This document shows, piece after piece, positions 48,164 through 58,074 of a DNA stretch of 63,912 nucleotides. Numbering within the stretch: the first letter of the stretch is position 1; every line of letters begins with the position of its first letter. This DNA comes from a virus: positions 1 to 63,912 of the IMG/VR virus record IMGVR_UViG_3300010938_000037; one strand, given 5' to 3'. Position numbers and translations under genes: made by a program. The notes under the pieces were generated by a model. The model saw only the letters and a program-made list of their open reading frames with translations. It was not told where the DNA came from and ran no database searches.

Positions 48164-49240
48164 ATGACTGTCACAGGTACGACAGTTATCCAGAAGCCGA
48201 TTAACGTGATGTTCACGCGGCGGTTTCTGGAGCGTGCGCAGTATAAGACCCACTATTTCATGGGGTCCGATCCTGCTAGCCTGAACAAGCACGCAGGCAC
48301 CGCTACGGCGCTTTGGCGTCGGATTGAGCACCTGACGCCTTCTACTACCGCTCTGTCGGAGCTTACCAGCGAGTCCTATCCGACCCGCACCGGCGTCACC
48401 CCGACAGTGACGGACGTGCAGAAGGCCGTCTCGAAGTATGGCACCCACATCCTCCTAAATGAGGAAGCGGATGTGTTCAACTTCAACGGCACGACCGCAG
48501 AACTGCTGGATGTTCTGGCAGATAACGCTGGCCGTGTTGTCAACATGATTGTCCGCAACGAGGTCGAGGACAACGCTACCATCGTTTATGCTGGTGGCGG
48601 TTCGTCTGACGGCAACACCGGATCGGTGATTACCGCAGGCGTCCTCAACAACGTCATCAATACGCTTCAGCGTAATGTGGCGGACACCTTCCTGGCCATG
48701 ACCCGTGGCTCTGTGAATGTCGGCACCGTTCCGATTCTGGCTGCCTACTATGGCGTCACCCATCCGGACGTTGCCTACGACATTTCCCAGATCAGCGGAT
48801 TCACCAGCGTTGAGAAATACGCTGGCCAGGTCAGCGTTATGCCTGGCGAGTTTGGCTTCTATGGCCTTGCTGGCACCGGCATTCGCTTTATGTCTACCCC
48901 GGATGCGTCGGTTGACGCTGGCCTCGGTGCTACTGGTGCCGCAGCCGGTGACAAGCGCACCACTTCGGGCGACAACGCCGATCTCTATTCAACCGTCATC
49001 TATGGTCGCCATGCCTTTGGCACCCTTGGCCTCGGTAAAGAGGTCCCAACGGATGCCGGGCCTGTTGGCCGCAAGATGGAGGTCATCGAGATCATTAACA
49101 AGCCGTTCGGATCGGCTGGCACCGCTGACCCGCTCAACGAGTATAGCACGTTGGGATGGAAAGCCTGGTGCGCTGCCAAGATTCTGAACAGCAACTGGAT
49201 CAGGACTGTCCGCTCAGCGGCCACCAACCTGTCCAACTAA
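48164..49240 (+). CDS. Major capsid protein, N4-gp56 family
   Basis: 358 aa. RRFLERAQYKTHYFMGSDPA, GTATALWRRIEHLTPSTTAL, then ELTSESYPTRTGVTPTVTDV and KYGTHILLNEEADVF. This matches the N4-gp56 layout: G-x-T-x-x-W-R-R, L-T-E/S-x-x-x-P, Y-G, then helix E-loop and A-domain-like beta regions. Usual length 330-400 aa. HK97-type capsid. A rho-independent terminator follows. Confidence 0.9.
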   Translation: MTVTGTTVIQKPINVMFTRRFLERAQYKTHYFMGSDPASLNKHAGTATALWRRIEHLTPSTTALSELTSESYPTRTGVTPTVTDVQKAVSKYGTHILLNEEADVFNFNGTTAELLDVLADNAGRVVNMIVRNEVEDNATIVYAGGGSSDGNTGSVITAGVLNNVINTLQRNVADTFLAMTRGSVNVGTVPILAAYYGVTHPDVAYDISQISGFTSVEKYAGQVSVMPGEFGFYGLAGTGIRFMSTPDASVDAGLGATGAAAGDKRTTSGDNADLYSTVIYGRHAFGTLGLGKEVPTDAGPVGRKMEVIEIINKPFGSAGTADPLNEYSTLGWKAWCAAKILNSNWIRTVRSAATNLSN

Positions 49241-49270
49241 TGACTAACCAATAAGGTAGTCAGCCGGGTT

Positions 49271-49311
49271 GGCCCCTGCCCCTTGTGGGTGGGGGCCTTC
49301 CCTTCTTTTTT
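49271..49311 (+). terminator. Rho-independent terminator after the capsid gene
   Basis: GGCCCCTGCCC (49271-49281) pairs with GGGTGGGGGCC (49287-49297), 11 bp including two G-U pairs, then TTCCCTTCTTTTTT. It would reduce expression of genes downstream of the abundant capsid gene. Confidence 0.8.
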
Positions 49312-49338
49312 GGAAAAAATCAGAGCCAGGGGATAATC

Positions 49339-49869
49339 GTGGTGTTGAAAAGACTGACGGAGCCGCAGGAGCCAGATACTCTCGCCAGAATTGCCGGTAA
49401 AGATATTTATGGCACCACGGTTGGCGCTTTGCGCCGGGTGGAGCTTTGGCGATTAGGGAATGCCTGGGGAATGAATTTCCCGGTAGGCGCGACCAAAGAT
49501 TTTATGCTTCCATTTTTTATGCGGCTGGAGGCCGAAGGTAAAAATCCAATGCGTCCACCAGGCATGGTGATCGAGCATACAGGACAGCTTCGGTCCCGTG
49601 ATGTTGTTTTTTCAGAGCAGAACCACACAGAAAACTCTGAAGAATCAGAAGAAGAAGTACCTCCGGTAGTGCCGAGTCCGTCATCAGAGTTTGAAGCCAT
49701 GCTTTTATCCTCTCAGATGTGGAGGCTGCGCAAGCTTTGTAAAATGCGCGGCATTAAACATTCTCCTAAAGATTGCAAGGCAGACTTAGTAAATCGCATC
49801 ATGGCCACCATCGGGGATCAAAACATTGAGCAAGACACTCCTGGACGGGATCAACGACCTTTTGGATAG
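49339..49869 (+). CDS. Hypothetical head/tail-region protein (176 aa)
   Basis: GTG 49339 (CAGGGG upstream) or GTG 49342. The frame extends into the terminator upstream, which argues against the longer form. LRRVELWRLGNAWGMNFPVG, an acidic linker, then a C-terminal segment with LSSQMWRLRKLCKMRGIKHS and DCKADLVNRI, which looks like a small SAP/helix-extension-helix DNA-binding domain. Possibly a head-completion protein. Confidence 0.6.
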   Translation: MVLKRLTEPQEPDTLARIAGKDIYGTTVGALRRVELWRLGNAWGMNFPVGATKDFMLPFFMRLEAEGKNPMRPPGMVIEHTGQLRSRDVVFSEQNHTENSEESEEEVPPVVPSPSSEFEAMLLSSQMWRLRKLCKMRGIKHSPKDCKADLVNRIMATIGDQNIEQDTPGRDQRPFG

Positions 49870-50482
49870 GGTCGGCATTCTCGATGCTAATGGCACGCTG
49901 TCCAGCTTAACCAACCAAGGTAAGCAGCTTTTTATTGATCTCGGCGTCCAAATTTGGAATGAAACAGTAGATCACGTCTGTAATATGATGGGACAACCCC
50001 ATCCAGGCGAAACCGGCTCTGCTTCTATTTCTTTGGCAGCTGGGACAAGAGAATACAGTCTGCCATCCGATCTTGTGCAAATAAGATGGCCGCTAATTGA
50101 TACCGCCAACGGGCATTACATTTGGGAATACCCCGGCGGATACGAACAAATGCGTATCGACCAGTTTTTGCCCGACGACTGGACCGGGCTTCCGTATGCA
50201 GCGGCAATTAACCCAACTACTGGCCTGCTACGTATGGATCGAACGCCAACAGCAGCCGAAAATGGCAATACTTATAACATACTCTATGACAAAGATTTGG
50301 TAATGGATTCGGCAACAGATGCCTTTCCATTCTCTGATGCGGTTTACCGTGCTATTCTTCCGGTTGTCACCCAATCATGGGAGCGCCGCAAGCGTAATGA
50401 TTTTGACGAGGTTGAGTATAAGCGGCAGCTAAGTCGCGCCCTATCATTTGCCAACCGCGTTAACAGGAGAAGCCATTGGTAG
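49826..50482 (+). CDS. Adaptor / tail tube A-like protein
   Basis: 218 aa from TTG 49826 (GGGGA upstream). Helical N-terminus LLDGINDLLDRVGIL, DLGVQIWNETVDHVCNMM, beta region REYSLPSDLVQIRWPLIDT, and LRMDRTPTAAENGNTYNILY. Helix-rich ends AVYRAILPVVTQSWERRKRN fit T7 gp11/P22 gp4-type head-to-tail adaptors. It is followed directly by a nozzle-like protein. Confidence 0.65.
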   Translation: MSKTLLDGINDLLDRVGILDANGTLSSLTNQGKQLFIDLGVQIWNETVDHVCNMMGQPHPGETGSASISLAAGTREYSLPSDLVQIRWPLIDTANGHYIWEYPGGYEQMRIDQFLPDDWTGLPYAAAINPTTGLLRMDRTPTAAENGNTYNILYDKDLVMDSATDAFPFSDAVYRAILPVVTQSWERRKRNDFDEVEYKRQLSRALSFANRVNRRSHW

Positions 50483-52083
50483 GAAAGGTCGCGCCAAGGA
50501 CAACTATCGCCTCTAATGAATCGGAGCTAAAGCTCCGTTTTGGCGGCGGGCTGAATACCCGCGCTTCCTCGGACGAAATTGATGACCGGGAGTGCGCGGC
50601 TGGGCAAAACTTTGATCTCGACCTTGGCAATACCCAATTTAGACCACGTAAGCCGTTCGACCTTATGGGAACGGCCCCCAATGCCGCGCGTATAAATGGC
50701 TTTGCACAATTAATCAAAGCTGATGGCAGCATCAGCACGCTTATCCAGGCCGGGACCAATGTGTATAAGGTTGGTCCAAACTGGAATACCTGGACACTTG
50801 TGGGCACCGTGTCAGCAGCGGCCCGATTGCGCGGCCCGCGCACACATATCTGGAACCTGGATGAGGTTGTCCTCATCAGTGACCTGGCGGGCGTCGAACC
50901 AGTCATGCAATGGGACGGCACAACACTCTCTGACATTTATCACATGCTGGGTGGAGATTTTATTGCCAAGTATATCCACGTCGAAAAGGAGCGCGCCTAT
51001 TTTGGCAATATTACCACCAATGGCGTGGCCACGCCTCATGTGCTGTTAGCTTCAGCAAGAAGCGATTATGAAACCCTTTCCACTCAAAATCGGCCCACGT
51101 CATCACTCTCGGATGCTGACGCCTGGTTTTTGCCCACGCCAGACCTGAAACCAATCAACGGTCTGGTTGGAGCCTTCGGTGTGATGGTGATTTCCACCAA
51201 AAACGGTGCTATGCATCAGCTAACTGGGTCGTCGCCAGCAGATTTTGAATTAAGCACTCTCTACCATGATTCTTATGCTGATGGTGTCGAGGCTGTTGTG
51301 TTTGCTGGTAATGATGTTATTTATGGCAGACCTGGACGCATTGAAAGCTTGATAGCTAGCGACACTTACGGCGATGTTGAAACCAACGACCTATCAGTAA
51401 AAATCTCTGATTCAATTGCCACCTATGGTGGATGGAGATTGGCTTATAGTTCGCGTCATCAGCGTATTTACTGCCAGCCAAAAGATCAGCCTGAAATGTG
51501 GGTGTTCCACAAGCCGCTCGCGGAAACAGGGCTATCTCCATGGATGAAATGGACTACCCGTCATGCCATGGATTTTAACCCCACAGAAATGTGGAGTATG
51601 CTAGACATCGAAGATGGGCTTGAATACGTGTTCTGCGGCGACTCTAGCGGTAGAGTATACCGTTTGGAGGGGACCGGCGACAATGGCGACGGCGGGACGC
51701 AGAGCATTGAGGCCCACAGGACGTCTAAGCTGTTTAGTGGCCCTGGCCACGCGCAGTTATATGACCTGCATGGGGCTGTAAAGTTTCGCCCAGTTACCGG
51801 GGAATCTACCGACTTTACGCTTACTGTTCTGTGGCAAGGTGAAACAGTCTTTGACCAGAGCATTAATATAAGCTTGGCATCTGCTGAAGAGGGTGCCTTT
51901 TTTGGGGGAGCGTATTATTTTGGTGATGGAAGCGTCTTTGGAACCCACTTTGCAGGAAGACTCGCAAGGGAGCGTTTCGCAGTCGCAGGACAAGGAAACG
52001 ATCTCCAAATCTACGTCGAAGGAGACGGCACCTCGGAGTTCCAAATCAACGAAATCTACATGGGATTCAAGGCGGCGGGATAG
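50476..52083 (+). CDS. Tail nozzle / tube B-like (stabilisation) protein
   Basis: 535 aa from TTG 50476 (AGGAG upstream). RFGGGLNTRASSDEIDDREC is the usual start of podovirus tail-stabilisation proteins (G-G-L-N/D-x-x...E-I...E-x-x-x-x-N). Beta-propeller-like body with repeated W/Y-rich strands (IWNLDEVVLISDLAGVEPVM, WSMLDIEDGLEYVFCGDSSG), and a beta-jelly end. Pairs with the adaptor upstream. Confidence 0.75.
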   Translation: MVGKVAPRTTIASNESELKLRFGGGLNTRASSDEIDDRECAAGQNFDLDLGNTQFRPRKPFDLMGTAPNAARINGFAQLIKADGSISTLIQAGTNVYKVGPNWNTWTLVGTVSAAARLRGPRTHIWNLDEVVLISDLAGVEPVMQWDGTTLSDIYHMLGGDFIAKYIHVEKERAYFGNITTNGVATPHVLLASARSDYETLSTQNRPTSSLSDADAWFLPTPDLKPINGLVGAFGVMVISTKNGAMHQLTGSSPADFELSTLYHDSYADGVEAVVFAGNDVIYGRPGRIESLIASDTYGDVETNDLSVKISDSIATYGGWRLAYSSRHQRIYCQPKDQPEMWVFHKPLAETGLSPWMKWTTRHAMDFNPTEMWSMLDIEDGLEYVFCGDSSGRVYRLEGTGDNGDGGTQSIEAHRTSKLFSGPGHAQLYDLHGAVKFRPVTGESTDFTLTVLWQGETVFDQSINISLASAEEGAFFGGAYYFGDGSVFGTHFAGRLARERFAVAGQGNDLQIYVEGDGTSEFQINEIYMGFKAAG

Positions 52084-52123
52084 GCCAGCGCCAAGGCGTT
52101 CTAGGCTGTTCCGGGGGCGAATC

Positions 52124-52618
52124 GTGAACATGCGCCCAACCGATGCCGACGATATGAAATATCTCTACGCCGCCTGGCGCTTAGGTAGTCCTGTTTTGCA
52201 AGCCATAAAGACTGAAAACACGCCAGAGGCATTTACTGAAGCTTTTGGTGAACACATTGCTCTTAGATTTCAGCGGGCGTATACGCTAATAGCAACACCG
52301 CCCGGTAAAGATACAATGCCAGTCGGTGTTGTTTTCGGTATCGTGCCTTTTTACCAGAAACAGGTAATGTGGCTTGGTGATTTTATCTGGTTTCCATGGG
52401 CATCGCCAAGGAACAAACTAGAAACAACCGTCCATTTTTTGAATCAGATGCGTAAACAATACACAATAATCGGCTTCTGCGAACCGGAGGCCATTAATTT
52501 TTTTGAGCACATTTGCCGCTATGGGGTTTTGCGCCGGGCTGGCACTGTGTTCGATTTCTTCGAAGAAGGTCCACGGGGAATTTTCCAGACGCGGAAGCCG
52601 CATATAGTGGGGAAATAA
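52124..52618 (+). CDS. GNAT-like hypothetical protein in the virion region (164 aa)
   Basis: GTG 52124 or ATG 52130 (CGGGGGC upstream). NMRPTDADDMKYLYAAWRLG, TMPVGVVFGIVPFYQKQVMW, LETTVHFLNQMRKQYTIIGF, INFFEHICRYGVLRRAGTVF. Spacing of strands and the C-terminal helix resemble a GNAT fold without a clear acetyl-CoA loop. Similar small proteins occur beside tail/ejection genes in other podoviruses. Confidence 0.55.
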   Translation: MNMRPTDADDMKYLYAAWRLGSPVLQAIKTENTPEAFTEAFGEHIALRFQRAYTLIATPPGKDTMPVGVVFGIVPFYQKQVMWLGDFIWFPWASPRNKLETTVHFLNQMRKQYTIIGFCEPEAINFFEHICRYGVLRRAGTVFDFFEEGPRGIFQTRKPHIVGK

Positions 52619-52620
52619 GC

Positions 52621-53493
52621 ATGTCATCTTTGTTTGGCGGCGGGACGGCAGAAAAATACTATAATAAGACCAAGAACGCCACCTCTGGCTACATTAAGCA
52701 AGGTCTAAAAGAGCTTAAGCCGAAGCCTATTGTTAAAGGCTTAAATAACATGATGGAGTCTCTACAGACCTCACCAATTAAGCCTGTAAGCTTCGCTGGC
52801 CCCGGCCTTGGTATCAATATTTCCAGCACCGGCGATATTACCATGAACAGGACCCCTGAGGCCCAGGGCGTCATGGACCGCCTGCTGAGCGGAATGAATG
52901 TTGACGAGGCTGCTTATTCTGATCTTCTCTCACAGATACGTCCTGGCTTCGGACGTCTTACGGACGCCAGAACCAAGGAAATTTCTCGTGCCGCAGAGCG
53001 AGCGGTAGGTAATCTGAGAGATAATCTAGCCAGAAGGAATATGGCCGGGGCTTCATTTGCTGAACAACAGATTGGCAGCCTCCAGGCCGAATTTGCCGCT
53101 CTTGAGGATAAAGCTAGGGCCGAGTCTATTGTAGAAGAACTAAAGATGACCAACGATGTTATTTCGTCGCGCACCCAAGCTAGAAATCAATCAATCGCAA
53201 CTGCTTGGGACCAGATTCAGTTTGAAGGCAACCTTGGTGGTCAGCTTCTACAGTCTGTTATGGCCGGAATGAATAATGCCCAAATGGCCATGGTTGATCT
53301 GGCGAAGACCATCGCAGACGTGAAGCTACAGATTCAGAAGGCGCGGGCTGGTGTCATAACCGACTTTGGCACCACATTTACAAGCCAAGGATCGGAGTTT
53401 GCTGATATTGCTTCCCAGGAAGCCGCTGGTCCAGGCCAGCTTATCGGCACCGCAACTGGCACGGCGCTTGGTAACAGTTCCTTATTTGAGTAG
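52621..53493 (+). CDS. Internal virion / ejection protein (290 aa)
   Basis: Start at ATG 52621, two bases after the previous stop. Helical with a Gly-rich start (SSLFGGGTAEKYYNKTKNAT) and coiled-coil core (TKEISRAAERAVGNLRDNLA, NMAGASFAEQQIGSLQAEFA). Small, Ala/Gln-rich proteins of this type directly after the tail tube genes are ejection proteins in podoviruses (inference from order). Confidence 0.6.
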   Translation: MSSLFGGGTAEKYYNKTKNATSGYIKQGLKELKPKPIVKGLNNMMESLQTSPIKPVSFAGPGLGINISSTGDITMNRTPEAQGVMDRLLSGMNVDEAAYSDLLSQIRPGFGRLTDARTKEISRAAERAVGNLRDNLARRNMAGASFAEQQIGSLQAEFAALEDKARAESIVEELKMTNDVISSRTQARNQSIATAWDQIQFEGNLGGQLLQSVMAGMNNAQMAMVDLAKTIADVKLQIQKARAGVITDFGTTFTSQGSEFADIASQEAAGPGQLIGTATGTALGNSSLFE

Positions 53494-53516
53494 AGGATTT
53501 TAGAGGGGGCTCCTAA

Positions 53517-54797
53517 ATGGTAGCAAGAGGATTTGCTGGCGGTCTGGCCGAAGGTTTTGGCACCGGCCTGGAACTTGGCCTGCGAGCGCAAGAGAACAGA
53601 ACAAAACGTGACATTCTATTGAGGGAGCGCATTGACCAGCAGGTTAATAACGCCACAAGTTTATTCAGCGCCCAATTCAAGACGCTGGCAGACACTATAA
53701 CAAATTCTGCTCAGCGCAGCCCAGGGCTGGAAACAGCTATTGAAGCGCAAAAGGCACAATTAAGTGATATGGCTAATATGGTTGCACAATTGGGAACGCC
53801 AGAAGCGCAAATGGCAGCCCAAAGTATGCAAGCCCAGCTTGGCCTAATTCCTACCCTTAAAACAAAAAGCGAACAGTTTTCTGAGGACATTCAGTCCAAA
53901 ATGTCCGCCTTGAAGGGCAGCCAAACAGCGCCTGCCACAACCAGCCAACAGTCGCAGTCGCAGGCAGGGGCGGTTTTCTCACCGCCAGCCACGATCACGG
54001 CACAGACCCAGCAGCCACAATCTCAACCGATGCCTATGCAGGCTCAGGCAACCACCCAACTGACTGGCCAGCAACAGCCAATAGCTGCCGTAACTGATTT
54101 CAGTCAGATTCCAGAAGAGGATATAGAACTTGTTATTGCCGATCCTACTGCACAGGAAGAATTTAAGCAGGAATATGGCATTGACCCAAATAGGCTACTT
54201 GGCGACCCGGAACGCCCAGGCTCGAAAATAACTGATGACGAAATTATGTCTCAGTTGATGAATGTTGACCCATTTACTCCAGAGCGCAAGGCGATGGCTC
54301 AAGAGGAAGCCAAGTCCTGGAAAGAAAAACGGGAAAAAATGGAAGAGGCGCGCACCATTATCCGCTCCAATTATGAGCAGCGCCGCCTTTTGGATAGTGG
54401 TATTCTATCCGGCCTCGGTGCCGACTGGAGACTGTTTCTTGAGCGAGCCAAGGCTTATGTAGGGGATGAGGAGGCGCAGAAGCTTGTCGCTAGAACAGAG
54501 TCATTCGTACTGGCTGCTGGTAATAAGGTTGGTATTCTCATCAAGCAGTTCGGTGCTGGCACCGGCCTGTCGGACGAGGACCGCAGAATCGCCTATCAAC
54601 TGGCTGCTGGCGATATAACCCTTAATGAAGAAACGCTCAGGGAAATCCTAAGAATCACCACCAGAGCTAGTTTATGGGTCCTGAACAACCCTGGTGCAGT
54701 TCGCCCAATGAGTGATGCTGACATAAGTGCTGATGCCGCGCGACTTGGTGTTGATCTAACACCGGATCAATTCAAAGAATTTACTGGAGTTAAATAA
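53517..54797 (+). CDS. Internal virion / ejection protein (426 aa)
   Basis: GGGGGCTCCTAAATG start. N-terminal helical region (LGLRAQENRTKRDILLRERI), a Gln/Ala/Thr/Pro-rich linker near residues 145-200, then another helical domain (EEAKSWKEKREKMEEARTII, ETLREILRITTRASLWVLNN). Shape typical of ejected proteins; no enzymatic motif found. Confidence 0.6.
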   Translation: MVARGFAGGLAEGFGTGLELGLRAQENRTKRDILLRERIDQQVNNATSLFSAQFKTLADTITNSAQRSPGLETAIEAQKAQLSDMANMVAQLGTPEAQMAAQSMQAQLGLIPTLKTKSEQFSEDIQSKMSALKGSQTAPATTSQQSQSQAGAVFSPPATITAQTQQPQSQPMPMQAQATTQLTGQQQPIAAVTDFSQIPEEDIELVIADPTAQEEFKQEYGIDPNRLLGDPERPGSKITDDEIMSQLMNVDPFTPERKAMAQEEAKSWKEKREKMEEARTIIRSNYEQRRLLDSGILSGLGADWRLFLERAKAYVGDEEAQKLVARTESFVLAAGNKVGILIKQFGAGTGLSDEDRRIAYQLAAGDITLNEETLREILRITTRASLWVLNNPGAVRPMSDADISADAARLGVDLTPDQFKEFTGVK

Positions 54798-56834
54798 GTG
54801 GCAACACTGTATCAGAAGCGAATGGGGCTTCAGACTGGCGTTGACGAGGAGGATTCTGTCATCTCTCCAGCAGCGCCATCTGGGGCTCTATCATCTGGGA
54901 CTCTATATAGCAGGCGCATGGGACTTAACAAAGCGCCGTCAGATCAGGCTGCCAAAACAGATGATGGGTTCAGCTTTGCTAAAATGCTGGGCAATGTTCC
55001 TGGATCGGCCTACGAGGTTGGCGCATCAACAGTCCAAGCCATTGCCCACCCAATAGAAACCGCCAAGGCAGTGTATAATCTTGGCTGGGATGGCTTCACA
55101 GACTACCTGTCAAAACGATATGGTAGTGTTGACGCTTTTCTTAATACTCTGGAAAAAGACCCGGTTGGGACCGCTCTTGATGTTTCAACCCCATTTACTG
55201 TTGGGGGGCTAGCCGCGAGAGCACCGGGCATTGCTGGCAAATTGGGTAGGGCATCAGCGGCTGTTGGCCGTTACACGGACCCGATTGTGGGTGCCTCAAA
55301 AGTTGCTGGGGCTACCTATCGTGGCGGCAAAAAGTTTGTTCAGGGCGTCACTGGCAGGCTATCAACTGCTCATCTCGCTCCACAAATTCTTGCTGAGACA
55401 GCGTATGAGTCCGCCTACCAACTGCCTAAGGCCATGGCCAATAAATATCTTGGCACAAAGTTTGCTGGCACAGAGACGCAAAAACCACAAATTGCCAAGG
55501 GGCACCTGCGTAATAAGCGTCCGGCAACTGAGGGCGTAGATAAGTTTGATATTGCGGAAAAACTCATTGATGATGCGGCGCAGGCAAGGATTGATGCTAG
55601 ACTTGCTCCACTTTATGCTGATAAGAATCCGTTCAGCCTAAAGAAAATTGATGATGCTTTAGAAGAAGCTTATCAGATCGCTCATACAATTGGCGATCCG
55701 GAAGGCTCTGGAGCGGCAGCGGCTGTTTACCGCAAGATGCGGCAAATAGTAGACAAATATCATGTCCCGCCAATTATTAAGCGGCTGGGAGGTAAAATTA
55801 CTAAACCTGTTACGGCCAAGGCCACAGATCACGGTGTTACAGCCAGAGAGATTTCCGATCTCAACAAAATTCGCGCCCTATGGAAGGAAGCACCCGTTAA
55901 TCCAGACATTTCATTCCGCGACTATATTATTGAGTGGGACAGACAGAAGCGTAGCCCTTATGGCCTCGACAGGCTGAAGCGCCAACTGGAAAAGGTTTAT
56001 CCTCGTTATAAGTCTGCCGCTCTTCAGGGCGAGCCCGACGCTCTTGCCCAAAAGGTGGCCGCAAAGGTAGTCAACTCTGTTAAGGATACCTTGCGTAGCA
56101 GGTTCGGAGATGAGTATGATGCCATCATGCGCGAATATGGCGATGATATGCGTCTTAAAGCAGAAGTCCGCCAAATGTTTGGCTTTTCCAAAGATACAAT
56201 AAGCCGCCGCTTAACATCCGCCGCAAGAGATACGGTTTTTACTGATTTCGGGGCCAGACTTGATACCCTCAAGCGATGGGAAAAGCGCGCCGGAGAAGGG
56301 GCAAAACTGCTTGGTATGCAAGGCAATCCAGCCGAAGGATTTATACAAATAGCTGGTGGCCGAACAGCTCAGCCGGTGATGCCACGCGGCATCATCAGCA
56401 TGACCTCTGGTGGTGCTGGCCTTGCGCTCGGCTTTGGTGCTGGTGCTGGTCCCGCAGGCATTATCTGGGGTCTACTGCACATGCCTCGCATTGTTGGCGA
56501 AGCATCTTATGCGCTAGGCAAGGCCGAAGGCTTAATTGCCAAGCCGCTTCTCTTGGCCGAGCGGGCTATGCGCAAAATTGGCATCACCACCAAAGGCATC
56601 GGTGACGTGGCGGCCCAGTCCGGACGCCTCGCTGAGGAGTCTCGCAAACAAGAAATGCTGAGGACAGCGCTGAGAACAAAAGCAGAACAGCTTGGTTACA
56701 AGCTGCATGATAGAGTGCTTAACAAATTAGCCCAGCAGCTATCATCCGAGGACCCAAAAGTTTATCTGGGCGGCCTTAAAACAATAAGCTCAAACAAGCG
56801 CATAGAAGAGCTAATTAAGTCATTGGGGGAATAG
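54798..56834 (+). CDS. Large internal virion / ejection protein (678 aa)
   Basis: Starts immediately after the previous stop. Two N-terminal copies of an L-Y-x-x-R-M-G-L motif (near residues 4 and 36), then long amphipathic helices. A Gly/Ala-rich hydrophobic segment lies near residue 540 (GGAGLALGFGAGAGPAGIIW), possibly membrane-inserting. Largest of the three; probably forms part of the DNA channel (inference). Confidence 0.6.
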   Translation: MATLYQKRMGLQTGVDEEDSVISPAAPSGALSSGTLYSRRMGLNKAPSDQAAKTDDGFSFAKMLGNVPGSAYEVGASTVQAIAHPIETAKAVYNLGWDGFTDYLSKRYGSVDAFLNTLEKDPVGTALDVSTPFTVGGLAARAPGIAGKLGRASAAVGRYTDPIVGASKVAGATYRGGKKFVQGVTGRLSTAHLAPQILAETAYESAYQLPKAMANKYLGTKFAGTETQKPQIAKGHLRNKRPATEGVDKFDIAEKLIDDAAQARIDARLAPLYADKNPFSLKKIDDALEEAYQIAHTIGDPEGSGAAAAVYRKMRQIVDKYHVPPIIKRLGGKITKPVTAKATDHGVTAREISDLNKIRALWKEAPVNPDISFRDYIIEWDRQKRSPYGLDRLKRQLEKVYPRYKSAALQGEPDALAQKVAAKVVNSVKDTLRSRFGDEYDAIMREYGDDMRLKAEVRQMFGFSKDTISRRLTSAARDTVFTDFGARLDTLKRWEKRAGEGAKLLGMQGNPAEGFIQIAGGRTAQPVMPRGIISMTSGGAGLALGFGAGAGPAGIIWGLLHMPRIVGEASYALGKAEGLIAKPLLLAERAMRKIGITTKGIGDVAAQSGRLAEESRKQEMLRTALRTKAEQLGYKLHDRVLNKLAQQLSSEDPKVYLGGLKTISSNKRIEELIKSLGE

Positions 56835-57539
56835 ATGTCATATACTCAAGTAACTGTCAGTGGGTATAATTCTTCGCCACCGGCTGATGATGGGTCAACA
56901 TCCGCATCTAACCAGGTTTTTTGGTCAACCATTAAAACTAAACTTGGCGACCCACTAAAGACTGCTATTGAAGCCATTGACGACAATGTGGCGTCTGCCA
57001 TTGCTACTACAGATACTTATCCGGCCACTTGGGCAGCCGCCGATACCGCCTTGCAGTCAACTATACAGTCAACCCTGCGGGGAGAATTAAATGCTCCATC
57101 GACAACGGCCATGCTGTTTGTGCAAACATCTGCGCCAACCGGCTGGACAAAAGTTACCACCCACAATGATAAGGCACTCCGTCTAGTCTCTGGCACGGTT
57201 GGCACGGGCGGCTCAACAGCGTTCACCTCTGTTTTTACCTCAAGAACTATAACAGAGGCAAATCTACCTGCACATACGCATGGGGTTGGGACGCTTGCGA
57301 CTGCATCTGCGGGATTGCATGCGCATACCTTGGATAATGCCACCAACGTTATTAGCGACCTGGATACAGGCGTATCGGTTGGCACTGGCTCTAACAACTG
57401 GAGCAAAAAAGATATTTCCGTCAATTCCAATGGAGCGCATACACACACCATTACTGGTGCTACCGACAGTGTCGGGTCTGGGACACCTATGGATTTTGCT
57501 GTGCAGTATGTTGATGTGATATACGCAACCAAGAACTAA
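56835..57539 (+). CDS. Tail fibre / collar-like protein (234 aa)
   Basis: Abuts the previous gene. N-terminal helical region, then Ala/Ser/Thr-rich. A typical fibre-tip segment: MLFVQTSAPTGWTKVTTHND and LPAHTHGVGTLATASAGLHA, NSNGAHTHTITGATDSVGSG. The His-x-His repeats recall trimeric fibre tips that bind metal (H-x-H). Ends FAVQYVDVIYATKN, the standard ending of such proteins. Confidence 0.75.
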   Translation: MSYTQVTVSGYNSSPPADDGSTSASNQVFWSTIKTKLGDPLKTAIEAIDDNVASAIATTDTYPATWAAADTALQSTIQSTLRGELNAPSTTAMLFVQTSAPTGWTKVTTHNDKALRLVSGTVGTGGSTAFTSVFTSRTITEANLPAHTHGVGTLATASAGLHAHTLDNATNVISDLDTGVSVGTGSNNWSKKDISVNSNGAHTHTITGATDSVGSGTPMDFAVQYVDVIYATKN

Positions 57540-57550
57540 GGGAACAAAAC

Positions 57551-57889
57551 GTGAATCAAATTCCAAGGGGGCCGGATAATCTATATTGCCCATTTTGGCG
57601 GCAAAAGATGTCCAAAGTCTGCCATACTTGTCCATTTTGGACGATGTTGAGGGGGGTCCACCCGCAGACTGGAGAGCCAGTTCCGGACGAATGGAACTGC
57701 GCCATTGGACACTTACCAAAGCTCCTTCTGGAAAATGCCCAGCAATCCAGACAGGCGGGGGCATCGGCCGACAAGGTGGCCAACGAGGTCGATAAATTTC
57801 ATAAGAGTATGGTTAGGATGAACGAATTGGCCCTTCAAGCCCAAGAGCTTAAGCCTATGCTGGAGAAGAAATGGACGCAGAATGGATGA
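57551..57889 (+). CDS. Conserved small phage protein with Cys motif (112 aa)
   Basis: GTG start at 57551. LYCPFWRQKMSKVCHTCPFW, then DEWNCAIGHLPKLLLENAQQ: the C-P...M-S-K-V-C-H-x-C-P-x-W...W-x-C-A pattern seen in many phage genomes near lysis genes, probably zinc-binding. The C-terminal half is helical. Confidence 0.65.
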   Translation: MNQIPRGPDNLYCPFWRQKMSKVCHTCPFWTMLRGVHPQTGEPVPDEWNCAIGHLPKLLLENAQQSRQAGASADKVANEVDKFHKSMVRMNELALQAQELKPMLEKKWTQNG

Positions 57890-58074
57890 GAAATGCTTTT
57901 TCCGTAATTGCCCAGCATGGGCCATGGGCGGTTCTAGCATTCTATTTAACGTGGAGAGCACTAAAGGGAGCGGAAGCCCAGACGGCTGCCATGGTGAAGG
58001 TCGCGGAGGCTCTTACTGCACTTAAGACACATATCGAGGTTGCGCTCCCTAACAAGGGGGACGACAATGATTAA
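57871..58074 (+). CDS. Small membrane protein, possible holin or spanin-region protein (67 aa)
   Basis: One transmembrane helix near residues 18-34 (PWAVLAFYLTWRAL) and a helical tail (MVKVAEALTALKTHIEVALP). N-out single-helix layout resembles class III-like holins or accessory proteins. Overlaps its neighbours on both sides. Confidence 0.6.
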   Translation: MDAEWMRNAFSVIAQHGPWAVLAFYLTWRALKGAEAQTAAMVKVAEALTALKTHIEVALPNKGDDND